A program made the translations under genes and the position numbers. The notes under the pieces are model-generated. The model made no database searches. It saw nothing but the letters and a program-made list of their open reading frames with translations, and was not told the origin of the DNA. From the NCBI GenBank assembly GCA_007570785.1, contig ML664174.1, positions 4,522,828-4,586,827 of the forward strand: a stretch of 64,000 bases of DNA. The letters run 5' to 3'. The first letter of the stretch is position 1, and each line of letters opens with the position of its first letter. Positions 33,091-45,298 of this stretch are shown piece by piece. The DNA comes from Antilocapra americana (lineage: Eukaryota > Chordata > Mammalia > Artiodactyla > Antilocapridae).

Positions 33091-34560
33091 GAGATTATTT
33101 TTTCCCCAAATCTCTTTCTAGTGGTTTTTCACTGATTAAATGGAGGAACTGGAGTGAGAGTCAGAAGCCCTCTTTCCTTTTCCCTTGCTGGGCCTCTTTG
33201 GAGACCTTTCACCCCCTCAATACATTTTTACAACTTTTCTAAAGCACCATCAGAAAAGAGAAACTAAGTAAATACTGATTTGTTTAAAACAATGTGCCTC
33301 CCTCCATCTTAAGAGATGACATGTTCTAGGGGAATATTCTGAAGATACGACCTCAGCCCCCCTGGCCTCATTGCAGACCCAGCTTCCTGCCAGAGGTACT
33401 TTGGTTTGAACTTCCCCAGCCGTGACACTGTGGACCTGACAGATCTCCTGCTGTTCAGATTAGGGGAGACGTCTGTAGCAGGCATTGTATATCAAAGAAC
33501 GCTGGGAAGGGATGATTGCCCAGTGGTTAGAGCTGGCTGTAAGTTGGCCACACAAGAGGCCTCTTCTTTTCTCTCTTTTGCCTGTGATGACAGATTGCAA
33601 CCAGCTCTGGCTGGCGGTGGCTTTGAGACACACTCGAAGTGTTCCAGAAGACACCTGACACCAAGTCTGTAATTCCGATGCTGTCGGACATGCTGTCTTC
33701 CAGCTCTGCCTGCCTGCCTTAGATTCATCTGCTTTAAAACCAGCTTTGCTGAGCACCTGTCTTCGTAGCTCCTCATTAGTGACATGGGAACCCTTCCCTT
33801 CTACCCTGCTAACTGCAACTCATTAGGACTCGGTAGCAATAGCTGTGGTGCTGAAAATGGGGCTAGGGGTTTGGTGTTGGGCAACAGGGCAGTGGGGTGA
33901 TTATCTGGGGCAAGTGAGCTCATTGTTTCTTTTGTCCCCTTCCTCTCCCCTCCCCACTCACCTCCCCCAACACACATGTTTACTGCACCAAAGGAAAACA
34001 GCAAACAGTTTTCTGGCAATGTGGCTGTCATGGATACCAAGCCTGCCGTCTGTGGGGAGCCCTTCTATATCATCAGTCAGCAAAACAGAGCAGAACCCTG
34101 TATCTTGTAGCTGGTAGAGCAGCGCAGCATCTCCACTGAGGGGGCCAGGGTGTCTGTTTGCTTCATTACGAAATGAAACAGCAGACCTGATTTCACATTT
34201 CAAAGTCACACACTGGTGCGGGTGTGGGATGTAGGCATCCACCGACATAGTTGGCCCCACTGTCTTTTCTCTGCAGTGACTTGTTGAACTTAATAATGGA
34301 GATGTATAAAATCCAGAGTGATTTGAACTGAAGGTGTAGGGACTTTGTTCCAAATTGATATGTAAGGGATTTGGAAGGGAATGAGGGATTCCTCTTGATA
34401 CTTCTCTTTCAATTTTGGAGCCAAATAACCACACATTTACGAAAAGCAAAAGAGAAATTGAAATAGGATTAATCTGGGAATTTCTGTGCCTCCTATGACC
34501 AAATCTTATAATAAGAATCACGTTGGTTTTTTTTTTTTCATTCCGAGCCCAGTCAGCAAA
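33091..34560. other. Intron 2, 1.5 kb without recognised repeats
   Basis: Unique sequence with a 187-codon minus frame (34521-33958) that I do not recognise and take as chance. A T-run lies at about 34528-34538. Confidence 0.5.
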
Positions 34561-34770
34561 TATGATTAGTGGTTGTCTAGTGACTTCAGGGCACTGTGCT
34601 AAAGGGGTTACAGAGTATCTTCACTTCACAGAGCCCTGCTGAGCTCCTAAGCTATGTCAGTTCCATGCCTGGTGTTGCATGTAAAGCATAATGACAGGGA
34701 GTGTCAGGCCTCAAGAAGCTTACAGTCTGTCCGGAGACATCAAACAAGTGAGCCAACAAAGTGGTCTACC
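34561..34770 (-). repeat. L2-like relic
   Basis: 'gggcactgtgctaaaggggt' and 'ctcaagaagcttacagtctg' are typical of a reversed L2 tail. Confidence 0.5.
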
Positions 34771-34781
34771 ATCTTAGAGAT

Positions 34782-34983
34782 GAGTCGCTCAGTCGTGTCT
34801 GACTGTTTAGGACCCCATGGACTATAGCCCACAAGCTGCTCTGTCTGTGGGATTCTCCAGGCAAGAATACTGGAGTGGATTGCCATGCCCTTCTCCAGGG
34901 GATCTTCCTGACCCAGGGATCTAACCCAGGTCTCCTGCATTGCGGGTAGATTCTTTACCATTTCAGCTATCCAGGAAGCCCCA
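34782..34983 (-). repeat. Bov-tA SINE with 11-bp target duplication
   Basis: Complete reversed element. ATCTTAGAGAT is present at 34771-34781 and 34986-34996. Confidence 0.95.
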
Positions 34984-34996
34984 CTATCTTAGAGAT

Positions 34997-35569
34997 AGTC
35001 CTCAAATTCATAGAGTTGGCACTCTTCTAAAGAAGGTAAAACATAGACCTGTGAGCATTCAAAAAACACCCACTGAAGACGATAACAGAAGAATGCAATT
35101 GACAACTGAATTATACAGACTGTAATGACTGTTATAAAAATTCGCTGAAAGAGATCATTATGAGCTGGGGACAATCCAAGAGACTTCCTTTTGGAGGTAG
35201 GTTTTGAGCCAAATCTTGAAGGGTCAATTACTATTGTTTTTTGCTTCCATTAAAAAAAAATGTCTGTGTCAAATGGAGGTGAACGAAAGAGAGGCTGTGA
35301 CAACAGGAAGAAAAACATTTCCCTAAAGAGTTTTCCGATTTAAGAATCCAGCTCTTCTGGTCTGAGTGTATCCCTTCAACCAGTGTTGTTTGAGTCCATC
35401 CTTCATGGCAAGTGCTGCGTTGCACAAGGGGACGCAGCCCATGAAATTCTGGAACAGCAGCGGCAAAGCCAGTAAGTTATTGAAGCTGTCGGAGCTCAGA
35501 TTAGCTCCAGGATCTCGAATCCAAGCCCTCCTTTGGGCATGAGTTCAGTTGCTCCCTGTAGGGGAGTGG
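34997..35569. other. Intron 2 sequence with no recognised feature
   Basis: Unique; contains an A-run at about 35252-35260. Confidence 0.5.
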
Positions 35570-35725
35570 CTCTTAGCCTAACTTTAGAATTATTCAGCTT
35601 AAAAAATACTGATGCCTGGGTCCTACCTCCAGAGAGTCTAGTTTCACTGGGCTCTGGTGGGATTTGAGCATCAAGGTATTTTAAAAGCATCCCAGATGAT
35701 CCTAATACATAGCTAGGGTTTGAGC
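35570..35725 (+). mobile_element. MER5A-like DNA transposon fossil
   Basis: 'gtggctcttagcctaacttt', 'atgcctgggtcctacctcca' and 'cccagatgatcctaatacat' follow the MER5A order. Confidence 0.7.
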
Positions 35726-35820
35726 CTCTGCTCTAAATTAGCTATCTGCACTCTGGAAACGCTCCCAGGCCTGTCTCTCCATGAGATAACAGGCTTTTTG
35801 CAGCAGCAAATGGAGAGAAT

Positions 35821-35985
35821 TCCAAGGAGGCATTAGTGGTTAAGAACCTGCCTGCAAGGTCAGGAGACATAAGAAACACAGGTTCGATCCCTGGGTCAGA
35901 GGTCCCCTGGAGGAGAGCAGGGTAACCCACTCCAGTATTCTTGCCTGGAGAATCCCATGGACAGAGGAGCCTTGGTAGCCTTTAT
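35821..35985 (+). repeat. Bov-tA SINE, 3' truncated
   Basis: It starts 'aaggaggcattagtggttaa', has the B-box 'ggttcgatccctggg', and ends at 'cagaggagccttggtagcc'. It is the only + copy in an otherwise minus cluster. Confidence 0.88.
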
Positions 35986-36145
35986 GCCAATTCTAGCAAA
36001 GAACTACTTGATGTCTTACTTTATACACATTTGTGACTGTTTGTATGGAAGTGCAGTCATATTTTGAGGAGTCCTGTGGTCAAATAAAGAATCTTTCAGA
36101 TAACGTAATGATTAGATACACTGCTGTCCTCTTCTACCCCATCCT

Positions 36146-36424
36146 GCTGCTGCTGCTGCTAAGTCACTTCAGTCGTGTCCGACTCTGTGCGACCGCATAG
36201 ACGGCAGCCCACCAGGCACCCCATCCATGGGATTTTCCAGGCAAGAACACTGGAGTAGGCTGCCATTTCCTTCTCCAATGCATGAAAGTGAGAAGTGCGA
36301 GTGAAGTCACTCAGTCATGTCTGACTCTTAGCGACCCCATGGACTGCAGCCTACCAGGCTCCTCCGTCCATGGGATTTTCCAAGCAAGAGTACTGGAGTG
36401 GGGTGCCATTGCCTTCTCCGTCTT
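36146..36424 (-). repeat. BOV-A2 SINE with target duplication
   Basis: Reversed (GCT)n tail and two Bov-A units. CCCCATCCT is present at 36137-36145 and 36425-36433. Confidence 0.95.
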
Positions 36425-36433
36425 CCCCATCCT

Positions 36434-37151
36434 ACTTTTACACAAATCTGAACGGTGAGCCACTCTGACTTTCTGAAGGTAACTAGCTCCTTCTCTGGAC
36501 TCTGTAAGAACGGCGTACAGCATCTCCTAAAGCAAGCCCAGGGCTGAGAGAGTAGAATCCTGTCTGCTTGGTAATGTGAATCAGTTGAAGTATCACTCTG
36601 CACATCAGATTTGTCTTGTATCAGCCCAACCCTGGTGACTGGCGCTTCTGGTTTTTCACTCCTGGCTCATGAGGGACTGCACTGACCATCTGTGCTAGGC
36701 TGGACTCTGGAGCTGGGTTCTGTGGCAGGACTCTTGTCATTGTTGAGAGGGAGGCCACTGGGATGGATCTCCAAACCCCAGGCAAAGCAGCTAGATGGGC
36801 ACCCTTTCAGAACAAAGAATGGATTACAAGGTGAAAGAAGTCACACTGAGAGGTAAGCCAGGGAGTAAGAGAGCTGATCTGAGAAAGGTACCAAGTCCTT
36901 GTGGGTATACGAGGAAGATTATCAGGCCTGGGTCTACAAGGTAGTATCTCTGCAACTATAGCATCTAACTTCTGGTGGTGTGCATTAATTGATTTATGAC
37001 CAATTGAAAATGTGGGAGTTTCTCCTTGGCTCATTCCAAGTCTCAGTCTTCTTTCTGCTAAGTCTGAGGAGAGCTTGTTCTGTTAACAAGTACAAGTGGT
37101 TAAAAGAGGAAGTCATGAACTCTTTTGTCCTGTGGAGACAGTCCACATGGG
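36434..37151. other. Intron 2 sequence with no recognised feature
   Basis: Unique sequence; nothing named. Confidence 0.5.
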
Positions 37152-37351
37152 TGCATGCCCTGTGGCTTCAGCCATGTCTGTCTCTCTGCGACCTTATGGA
37201 CTGTCCCCGCCAGGTTCCTCTGTCCGTGGGATTCTTCTACTAGAGCAGGTTTCCATTTCCTTCTCCAGGGAATCTTCCTGACTCAGGGATCGAATCCACT
37301 TCTCCTGCATTGGTAGGTGGATTCTTTACCACTGGGACACCAGGGAAGCCC
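37152..37351 (-). repeat. Bov-tA SINE, diverged
   Basis: The reversed body ('tccatttccttctccaggga'), reversed B-box ('cagggatcgaatccac') and head ('acaccagggaagcccc') are present, with a short deletion in the middle near 37235. Confidence 0.9.
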
Positions 37352-37429
37352 CTTATTAGCTACATACACTTTCGCAAGTTACTTCTCCTGTTAGTGCTAC
37401 AGCCCAAGGGTTTAGATTGTGCTTTGGAG

Positions 37430-37625
37430 ACACGTTTCAAAGACATGAATCTTAAATCTTTCATTATCTAGCCATGACCTCGAGCAATCTATCTGTCTAC
37501 ACCTCTCTCTTTCTACCTATAAAATGGGCATACTGTTATCTATCGTATAGCTTTGCAGTAAGGTCTAAATGGGATAATAGACTTTGCACAGTGTCAGTGC
37601 ATATAGTAAGCTAAGTGTTAGCTAA
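37430..37625 (+). repeat. MIR SINE
   Basis: 'catgacctcgagcaatctat', 'cctataaaatgggcatactg' and 'gtaaggtctaaatgggataa'. Confidence 0.7.
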
Positions 37626-37939
37626 AGCCAACCAACTAACCCACCAATAAATAAAACCTTTTAGTCAGTGTTGATGGAAGGAGACCATGAGAGAGATTCA
37701 AAGCACTCTCTTACCATGCCTGACACAGGGCCAGTGCTCAATAAATTCGTTGTTATTATTGTCATCATCATCTTCTTTCTCTTTTGTAGACCTCAGATTT
37801 TCCAAGCTCTCTCACAGAGTAATATTTAGCAGCAGCATGAGCTCCTAATGTGTGTACAGCTAAATGCCCTAGAGAAGAGGTGTAGACACAAAAGTATGAA
37901 GAAAAGAGAAGTGCACCTTAAACTAGGCTTTCAGGAAAA
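37626..37939. other. Intron 2 sequence, part L2-like
   Basis: 'cacagggccagtgctcaata' near 37725 resembles an L2 tail; the rest is unnamed. Confidence 0.4.
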
Positions 37940-38470
37940 GGGCTGAAAACAATGTTCATAGCAGCATTATTTACAATTGCCAAGATGGGGAAATAACCCA
38001 AGTGTTCATCAGCAGATAAGCAGATAAAGAATGTGTATACATGCATATTACACACAATGGAAAACTACTAGCCTTTGCCATTTGCAGCAACATGGATGCA
38101 CTTGGAGGGCATTATGCTAGGTGAAATAACGTCATGTAGAGAAAGACAAATACTGTATTGATATCATTTATAAGAGAAATCTAAAAAATATAACAACTAG
38201 TGCATATGGCAAGGAAGAAGCAGATTCAGGTATAGAGAAGGAACAAGTGGTTACCAGTGGGCGGGTGGGGGGGGATATACGGGTAGAGTGGTCAAGATGT
38301 ACCAACCGTTAGGTGTAAAATAAGCTATAAGGGTATATTGTAAAACACGGGGAATATAACTGGTATTTTATAATAACTCTAAATGGAGTATATCCTTTAA
38401 CAATTGTGAATCACTCTATTTTACACCTGTAACTTATTGTACATCAACTATACTTCAACTTAAAAAAAGA
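37940..38470 (+). mobile_element. L1 3' end, sense, old
   Basis: 'catagcagcattatttacaa', 'agtgttcatcagcagataag', 'gcaacatggatgcacttgga' and the tail 'tacatcaactatacttcaac' read in the + direction. It is diverged, with a G-run at 38267-38274. Confidence 0.9.
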
Positions 38471-38884
38471 GCTGAAGGAATTAGTAGTTAATGTACATCT
38501 GCATTAGCTGCCAGGCTCTAGGTAAACGTGTCCGGCTCAAATCCTCATAGCATCTTGAGGGTAGGTGCTACACCCATTTTATGGAGGAGGAAGGTAAAGT
38601 TCGGATTCAGTAAGTCATTTCCCCAAAATGCCGAGGTGTGAGGCGGCAGCGCCATGACAGAAATCCACTGGGCCTTGCCCCAAATCCATGTTCTAGATTC
38701 TCCAAGGCTTTTGGAGACAGTGACTGAAACTGTCCCAGGTTGTACGTTCTGAGTGCAGTGATGACCATATGATTGATCATACCTTATACAGCTACTGTAT
38801 GTATGCGGTGGAACCATGTGTGTGACTAGTTTATTAGACAGTCTGAACTCAGAACGTATCACCTGACTATTTGAGGGACAAATA
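38471..38884. other. Intron 2 sequence, part MIR-like
   Basis: 'ccattttatggaggaggaag' near 38575 is a likely reversed MIR core (about 38540-38650). The rest is unnamed. Confidence 0.45.
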
Positions 38885-39030
38885 GTGAAAATCGCTCAGT
38901 CGTGTCTGACTCTTTGCCACCCCATGGACTATACCATCCATGGAATTCTCCAGGCCAGAATACTGGAGTGGGTAGCCTTTCCCTTCTTCAGGGGATCTTC
39001 CCAACCCAGGGATCGAACCCAGGTCTCCCA
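38885..39030 (-). repeat. Bov-tA SINE, truncated at the head
   Basis: Reversed body from 'atcgctcagtcgtgtctgac' to the B-box 'gatcgaacccaggtctccc'. The tRNA-derived first part is missing. Confidence 0.9.
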
Positions 39031-39717
39031 AAAGGAGAAGGAGGAGCCAAAAATCTCCCCAATTCAGGCACCCCCTCCTTTTCTCCTTCTCTGTTTCACA
39101 GGCTGGGAAGGGGATTGCTGGAGTGACCGTGGGGTGACAAGAAGAGCAGGGCCAGTTCAGCAGCCTTTTGCAGAGTCCCAAGGGAGGTGTCTGGCTGCTG
39201 TCTTTAAGGCTGGGGAGACTTAAGGCCTCTTTGCCTCAACTCCACTTTCCAACTGCCAGCGTTGGGACAGCAGGAAGAGTTGAGTTCGACATCCTGTTAA
39301 ATATTTGATGCATAGTAGCACAGTGCCTGGCACCGGGCAGGTGTTTTCTAAGCAGGAGCCAGCGGGAGACCTACTGTATTCTTTTCCTCTTTGCTTAACC
39401 TCTGAGGTAGCTAAGCCCATTTGTTTGTCCACACGTAGCCAGGTAAACAGAGCGCTGAGACTGTGGTGCTCTTTGCACTGTGTCCTCATCCCACCTGGGA
39501 GTCTGGAACACTCTCATTCCACAAATGTTTGTTGGAGTCTTCTCTATGCAGAGCACTGCACCAGGCCAGGGAGACCAGCTTTTCTGAACTCTGAATTGAG
39601 GCCAGATGGCAAGTTGGGTAACTTCGGGCATGGGGCGCAAGGGGAGAAGTGGTGGTTGTAAGAGCAGAGCTCCCAGTCCCCTGCCTTCCGGGAGCTTACA
39701 GTCGGTGCAGGGATGGG
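39031..39717. other. Intron 2 sequence with no recognised feature
   Basis: Unique, fairly GC-rich. Short frames on both strands show no known domain. Confidence 0.5.
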
Positions 39718-39728
39718 AGAGGTCTGAA

Positions 39729-39920
39729 AACGTGAAAGCCGCTAGTCGTGTCTGACTCTTTGCGACCCCATGGACTATACCATCCGTGGAATTCTCCAGG
39801 CCAGAATACTAGAGTGGGTAGCCTTTCCCTTCTCCAGGGGATCTTCCCAACCCAGGGATCAAACCCAGGTCTCTCACTTTGCAGGCAGATTCTTTACCTG
39901 AGCCACAAGGTAAGCCGGGA
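39729..39920 (-). repeat. Bov-tA SINE with 11-bp target duplication
   Basis: A complete reversed element closely resembling the one at 38.9 kb. AGAGGTCTGAA is present at 39718-39728 and 39921-39931. Confidence 0.93.
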
Positions 39921-39931
39921 AGAGGTCTGAA

Positions 39932-41210
39932 CCAGGATTCAATCCGCTGGATCTAGATGGGTGATATAGTAGGTAACTCTGTGAGCTCAAAGCAGGAGGA
40001 AACCACTGGTTCAAAGAAGCATCTGTCACATCTCAGCTGCTTTATATGGCTGCTGGGAAGCATTCATTCATTCATCCTTTCTTTCCTTCAGTCAGCAAAG
40101 ATGTCTGAGTCCCTTCTGGATGCCAGACAGTAGTCCAGGTACTCAAGATGCAGCGAGGAACAAAACAGATGAGATCCCTGTCCCGTGGAGCTTGCAGCAT
40201 AGCAATGGAAGTGTCTTTCTCAGTGGCCTCTCCCTTTGTTTGAGAAACCACAGCCTGTGCCCCTGCAGTCCTGAGGCTGATTGCTCCACAGAGTCACACA
40301 GGCCCTCAGGAAGCTCATCCCCTCGAGGGCAGGGGCTGTAGTTGCTGGCAGTGTGATCGGTGCCACCCTGTACCCTGCTGCCTCCCTTCTCCTGAGGGCA
40401 AGATCTTGGAGAACATGCTGTCATTTCTCCTTCCTGAAGAGCACCAGGAAAGGTGTACAAGGGAATTGAGAGGCATGATGGATCGAGGCCCTGTGGAAGT
40501 GAATCACTGCCCAGCATGGAGAGCAAGGAGACGTGCTTAAAGGACAGACCGGGCCAAGTCCACCATGCTTCTCCCCCACAGAGGTGAACTGAAGATCTTA
40601 TTTTCCCTAGGGAGTGAAATTAACAAGATTCTGGGAGTTTTCCAAATAAGCAAAAAAAAAAAAATGTCACTACCAGCTCTCAAATCAGACTGGTGGGCGG
40701 TTTTGTCGACTAGCTCATCGTACTTGGCATCCAATGCTGAAATGGGGGTGAAGGCAAGGAGTTTGTATTAAAAAATGCATCCACCTTTGAGCAGGCAATA
40801 CAAATCAGCATCATTGTGTTTTCAGAGGCAGGAATCACGGTGTTCCCCAATACTGACTACCTCAGTGACCACAAAGCTGAATTTTCACAAATTATGAGGT
40901 GGGAAATTGTCAGTCATTATACAAATTGATTTACCTCGGGATTCCTTCTAGGTGGCCAGTTCCCTCAGTACTTTAAAATATGACTTAATTTGTAAAAATT
41001 TTTATATTCTCAGCATGAGCTGGTAGAAAAAGCTTGCATTATAATTCTTAGAGGCCTGGTTTTCCATTCTATTTCTGACTCCAGCAAAAGCATGCTATTA
41101 CCTCCATTGATCAGCCCTTTCATGCTTCATTGTGGGTGTTCCATCCTTCGTCATTGTGGGTGTTCCATCCTTCGGTAGAGAGAGACATAACAGGATGAGC
41201 ACTAAACGTA
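39932..41210. other. Intron 2 sequence, part L2-like
   Basis: An L2-like tail lies at about 40055-40210 ('tggatgccagacagtagtcc'). An A-run sits at about 40652-40664, and a perfect 24-bp tandem duplication at 41127-41174. No exon is seen. Confidence 0.5.
41127..41174. repeat. Perfect 24-bp tandem duplication
   Basis: The unit starting TCATTGTGGGTG at 41127-41150 is repeated without change at 41151-41174. Confidence 0.97.
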
Positions 41211-41214
41211 GCAT

Positions 41215-42480
41215 TCACTCATTTATTCATTTATGAAATTCATTGAGGGTCTTACATGTGCTGAGCACTGTGCAAAATGCCAAGGATATATTAGTGAGCA
41301 AACTCTTTCAAGACAGTGAGCTTGGCTTAGAGGAGCAGCCCCATCAATGGTCCATATCCTCATGCAGCTTATAGCCCAGTGGCGGAAGAATGTAAATAAA
41401 CAGCTAGAAAAATTAAACAATTTTAGGTTGAGATAGGTGCTGTAAAGGAAAGAAGCAGGCTTCTTCAGACCCACATAGATAGGATGGTTTGGTAAAGTCC
41501 CTCTGAAGTGGTGACATCCAAAGCAAAACCAGAAAATATCAGGAGATACCAGTTACATGAAGACCTAGAGGAAAAATGTTCTATGGAAAAGGACTAGTCC
41601 ATGCAAAGGCCTTAAAGGCAAGACAGGCTTATTGTGTTCTAGAATGTGTGTTCTAGGATGTGAAGACAAAGCCTTACTGGAGAAAGGGTGAGATGGCGTA
41701 AAAGGAATTCAATGAAGTAGGCAGAAGTCTCATCATACAGGTTCTTAGACGCTATATGTATTAGCATCTGGGGGTTGCTGGAACAAAATACCATAAACCA
41801 TATGGATTCAAGCAGCAAAAATTTATTGTCTCAGTTGTGGAGGCTAGCAATCTGAAATTAAGTGTCGGTAGAGCCAGGATCCCCCTGGAGGGGAATCCTC
41901 CTTTGCCTCTTTCTAGCTTCTGGTGGGCTGCAGGCCGTCTTTGGCATCCCTTGACTTGCGGCTGTGTCATTCCAGCCTCTCTGCATAATCACGTGATGCT
42001 CTCCCTGTGTGTCTGTGTCTTCACTGTCCTCTCAGGACACCAGTCATACTGGGTTGGGGGCTGATCCGACTCCACTGTGACCTCATCTTTACCTAGCTAA
42101 TTACATCTGTAGCAACTCTATTTCCAAGTAAGGTCACAGACAGTGCCATGAAGGGGTTACGACTCCAACATGTAAATTTTAGTGGCACACTTTTTCAACT
42201 CATTACCCCATGGGAAGGAGTTTGAATTTGATTCTGCATACAAGTCCAGAGTGGTCTTAAACAGACGGATGGCATGCTGTGTTCAAAAGGCTGCTATGTA
42301 AGGATGGACTAGTGGTTGTTGTGGAAGCGTGATGAGGATAGAGGCTGATGACTAGGAATTCACTTGTAAAGGGCTGGTCCAGGTCAGAGCTGATGATGGC
42401 GTGGACTAAGATGATTTTGGAAGTTGGAGAAGTAAATAGAGTTTAAATACCAAAGAACAAGATGAATGAGATGTATATGG
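41215..42480 (-). repeat. L2 relic, antisense, split by an LTR
   Basis: The tail ('atttatgaaattcattgagg', 'gtgctgagcactgtgcaaaa') runs to about 41755. The same type of sequence resumes after the LTR at about 42212 ('ggagtttgaatttgattctg', 'ggctgctatgtaaggatgga'). Confidence 0.6.
41757..42211 (-). mobile_element. MaLR (MLT1-type) solo LTR inside L2
   Basis: 'tgctggaacaaaataccata', 'ctcaggacaccagtcatact' and 'tctatttccaagtaaggtca' follow the reversed MLT1 order, ending near 'tcaactcattacc'. No genes inside. Confidence 0.78.
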
Positions 42481-43259
42481 ACTGGGTACAGGGTGAAGGA
42501 AAAGAAGGACTTGGGGATGGTATCCAGTGTTTTACTGTAATTGTGAGAGGATGGTGGTACCATTTATTATTGTTCCCTTTACAGACTTGGAGAGGATCAG
42601 ATCTGGGGCTGGAAGTGGTTTGGGTCAAGGTCAAGGAATGGTAAAAATGCAGGAGATGAAAATTAGAAAGCTTTTCTAATCCCTGCCATCTTGCTTTTAT
42701 CTGAAATACCATAAAAAAAATTCCTTTTTTTTTTTTTTTGGAAACCTCAGTCTCCTGTTAAAGTGAAAACATTGCTGGGGAGGAAACACAGCCAGTCAGC
42801 CAGAGCACCTTTCCCCAAAGCAGTTGTTTTTTGAGAGATCAGATGGAGCAGCAGACAAGACACCAGAAGAGAACGTCAGGAAAGAAAGAGCAATGAAGCT
42901 CCAAGGCACAGGGCTTAGAGTCACAATTTTTCCTTAGACTGGCTGTAGGTGTGTACTTAATTAAATTCCATCACAGTGCTGGAGCAGGACCCAAGAGCAA
43001 ACAGCCAGAAGTGCCAGCAAATTGGGATTAGGATATAACAAGTTTCTTCCATAGAGCTCAGCAGGAAGAAAGTAAGATAGGGGGTAATTTTGAGGGTGGG
43101 TTGTGACATGCAGTGTTTAAAGCACATAAAACATAAACAAGGCTTGGAGTATAAAGTGGGCTAAAACCAGGCTTTTAAAAGAGAACTGTTTCTTGAGCTT
43201 GACTCACCATCACCATGGCTTTCACTTGATGCAGTCATTTTTTTTAATTATTAGAAAAT
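42481..43259. other. Intron 2 sequence with no recognised feature
   Basis: Unique sequence with a T-run at 42725-42739. Confidence 0.5.
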
Positions 43260-43432
43260 AATTAAGCATATCAGTTTTTTCTAAACTTCTTTATTTTTAA
43301 TTGAAGGAAAATTGCTTCACAGTATTGTATTGGTCTCTGCCATACATCAGCATCAGTCAGCCATAGGTATACATGTGTTCCCTCCCACCCTTCCTCACCC
43401 CTCTAGGCTGTTACAGAGCCCCAGTTTGAATT
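43260..43432 (-). mobile_element. L1 3'-terminal fragment, antisense
   Basis: 'tttatttttaattgaaggaa', 'attggtctctgccatacatc' and 'gtatacatgtgttccctccc' match a reversed L1 3' UTR. Confidence 0.85.
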
Positions 43433-45289
43433 CTCAGATTCAGTCATTTTTGATACCCCATCTTCTTCTGCTTTCCCAGCAATAGCTCTTCCAAGCCCCG
43501 GAATTTTGCTTCTACCAGAGCTAAGTTTTCATCACAGCATCCCCTCAAGCTTGTATCTCCATTACCCCTTTTTGTTTGAATTCTTGTCACATCACCCAAA
43601 TGTGGGCATTTGGAATGATCACCATGGAGAGTGGCATCCTGGCTTTGGTACTTTGCATAGTGTGACCTCATTGGTCCCCACCACTTGTGTCTGCCGCCCT
43701 GTCCTGCATTCTCCCCACTGTGCATGGATTTCACCAGAAGACATGCTCACTCTCCAGCTTCAGTGCACCTTGCTCCGAAGAGGATGTTAACACTCTAGAG
43801 GATATGAGGACAGTTGCCTATGCAGGAAGGGGTCCCTGCCCTCTTATATCTTTTTTCAGGTGACAGTGAAGGGAGAGGTGGCTGCAGACCTACTGTCTTT
43901 GGACAGACCACCTCCTAGCTTGGCATCAGGACCACTTGTCCAGCCTGTTGAGCAAAGGTTATTCTGCTTGAGCTGAGAGCACAAGAGAGTTTAAGCATCA
44001 CTTTCATCCTGTTTCTTTTCTCTTCCTTCAAGGCCTTGCTTTTTGGCTTAGATGGCAAAGGCCATCCCGTTGCAGGTACCAGATCAACTTTGCCTTGGTT
44101 TTATTGCCATGCTAGTGGGGAAGGAGGCTCCTCTTCGTAAAACTTCAGAAGACATCTGTTTGGTTTGGAAGATGGGAGGTAGGGGATGCAGCTGGAGGAA
44201 GGAAAGATTTTCTTGTTCATGTTTTCACGGCATTTATTGAGTGCAAACCTGGCAGTAAATTAGAATCGGAAGATGCCAGTCAGCGATAAGCTGAGAGGCC
44301 ACGGGTGTTGCCAGAGGAAGGCAACAGACAGAAGTGAATTGTTGGCTGGCCCCACAAAAGGTATTAGAAGGTCTCATGCTGTCGTGTGATGAAGCCCCAG
44401 ATGCCCCAGGATGGGACTGTGGTTACCTGAGCTCCTGCCTCCGCTGTCTCGTCGCACCTCCTCTGGGACTGACTTACAAACAACACTCATTCGCTCCCTG
44501 AGGCCGGGTATTCAGCAACTAAGCCAAGAGCTGAATTTGTCTGGTCAGTCTGGATGCTCCTCTCTTTCCACCGCAGTGCCAGAATCACTGCCTCCAAAGG
44601 CTGTTCTGAGATGAGACAAAAGGCCTCTGTTTCATCCACTGTTGCCTCCTGAGCTACTTAGAGCAGCACGTCAAAGCCACTAGCGCTCCGCTTGCCTGCA
44701 CACACCGCACAGACAAGGGCGCCCCTGTGGCTGGAAGTCTGAACGTCTCGATTCTAGTCTCAGCTCAGCCTCGGATTCCCTGTGCTTGGCAAGCTGATTT
44801 CTTCATCTGGGAAATGAGTTGGCTCTTCCATAACTTCAAAAAAAAAAAACCTATACTAGAATTTTCACTAATACATTGAAATAGTTTATAACGCAAGGGG
44901 CCGAACCCCTAAACATAACAGCGAAGGCTGCAGCATTTCCTGAATTTGCTGCTTTCTCTGCTGGAGGATTTTCTAGCTTGGTTTCCTCTTTCCCATTCCA
45001 ATCAAACAAGGAGCGATCACCAAAAGAAGGCAAGCTGAGTCTTTCATTTTATTTCCTTTCAAGCAAACAGATACCATGGAAAGAGCCAAGGAACCCAGGT
45101 TCTAGCCCTGGCTCTGCCATTAACTATGTGTGAGCCTTGTCTGAACCAGCTGTTCTGACTCCCAGCTCCTCCTTTGCCTGATGACCAGGCCGTCTGGGTG
45201 ATCGCTAACCACTTCTCCCTGCCAGGATGAGAATTTGCTCTCATCCTGAGAAACTTTACCCTGAGTCCTCCTATCCCTTCTCCTATTTG
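43433..45289. other. Intron 2, 1.9 kb, mostly unique
   Basis: Nothing is recognised except an A-run at about 44840-44850 and a short MIR-like piece at about 45080-45140 ('tagccctggctctgccatta'). Confidence 0.5.
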
Positions 45290-45298
45290 AAGACAGCC

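Noticed and set aside
33958..34521. 187-codon open frame on the minus strand
   Set aside because: No recognisable domain and no supporting gene structure.
31000..40000. Large inversion explaining the minus-strand SINE block
   Set aside because: Several SINEs in the block have their own intact target duplications and one is in + orientation; without an outgroup alignment, an inversion is not supported and is kept only as a low-weight possibility.
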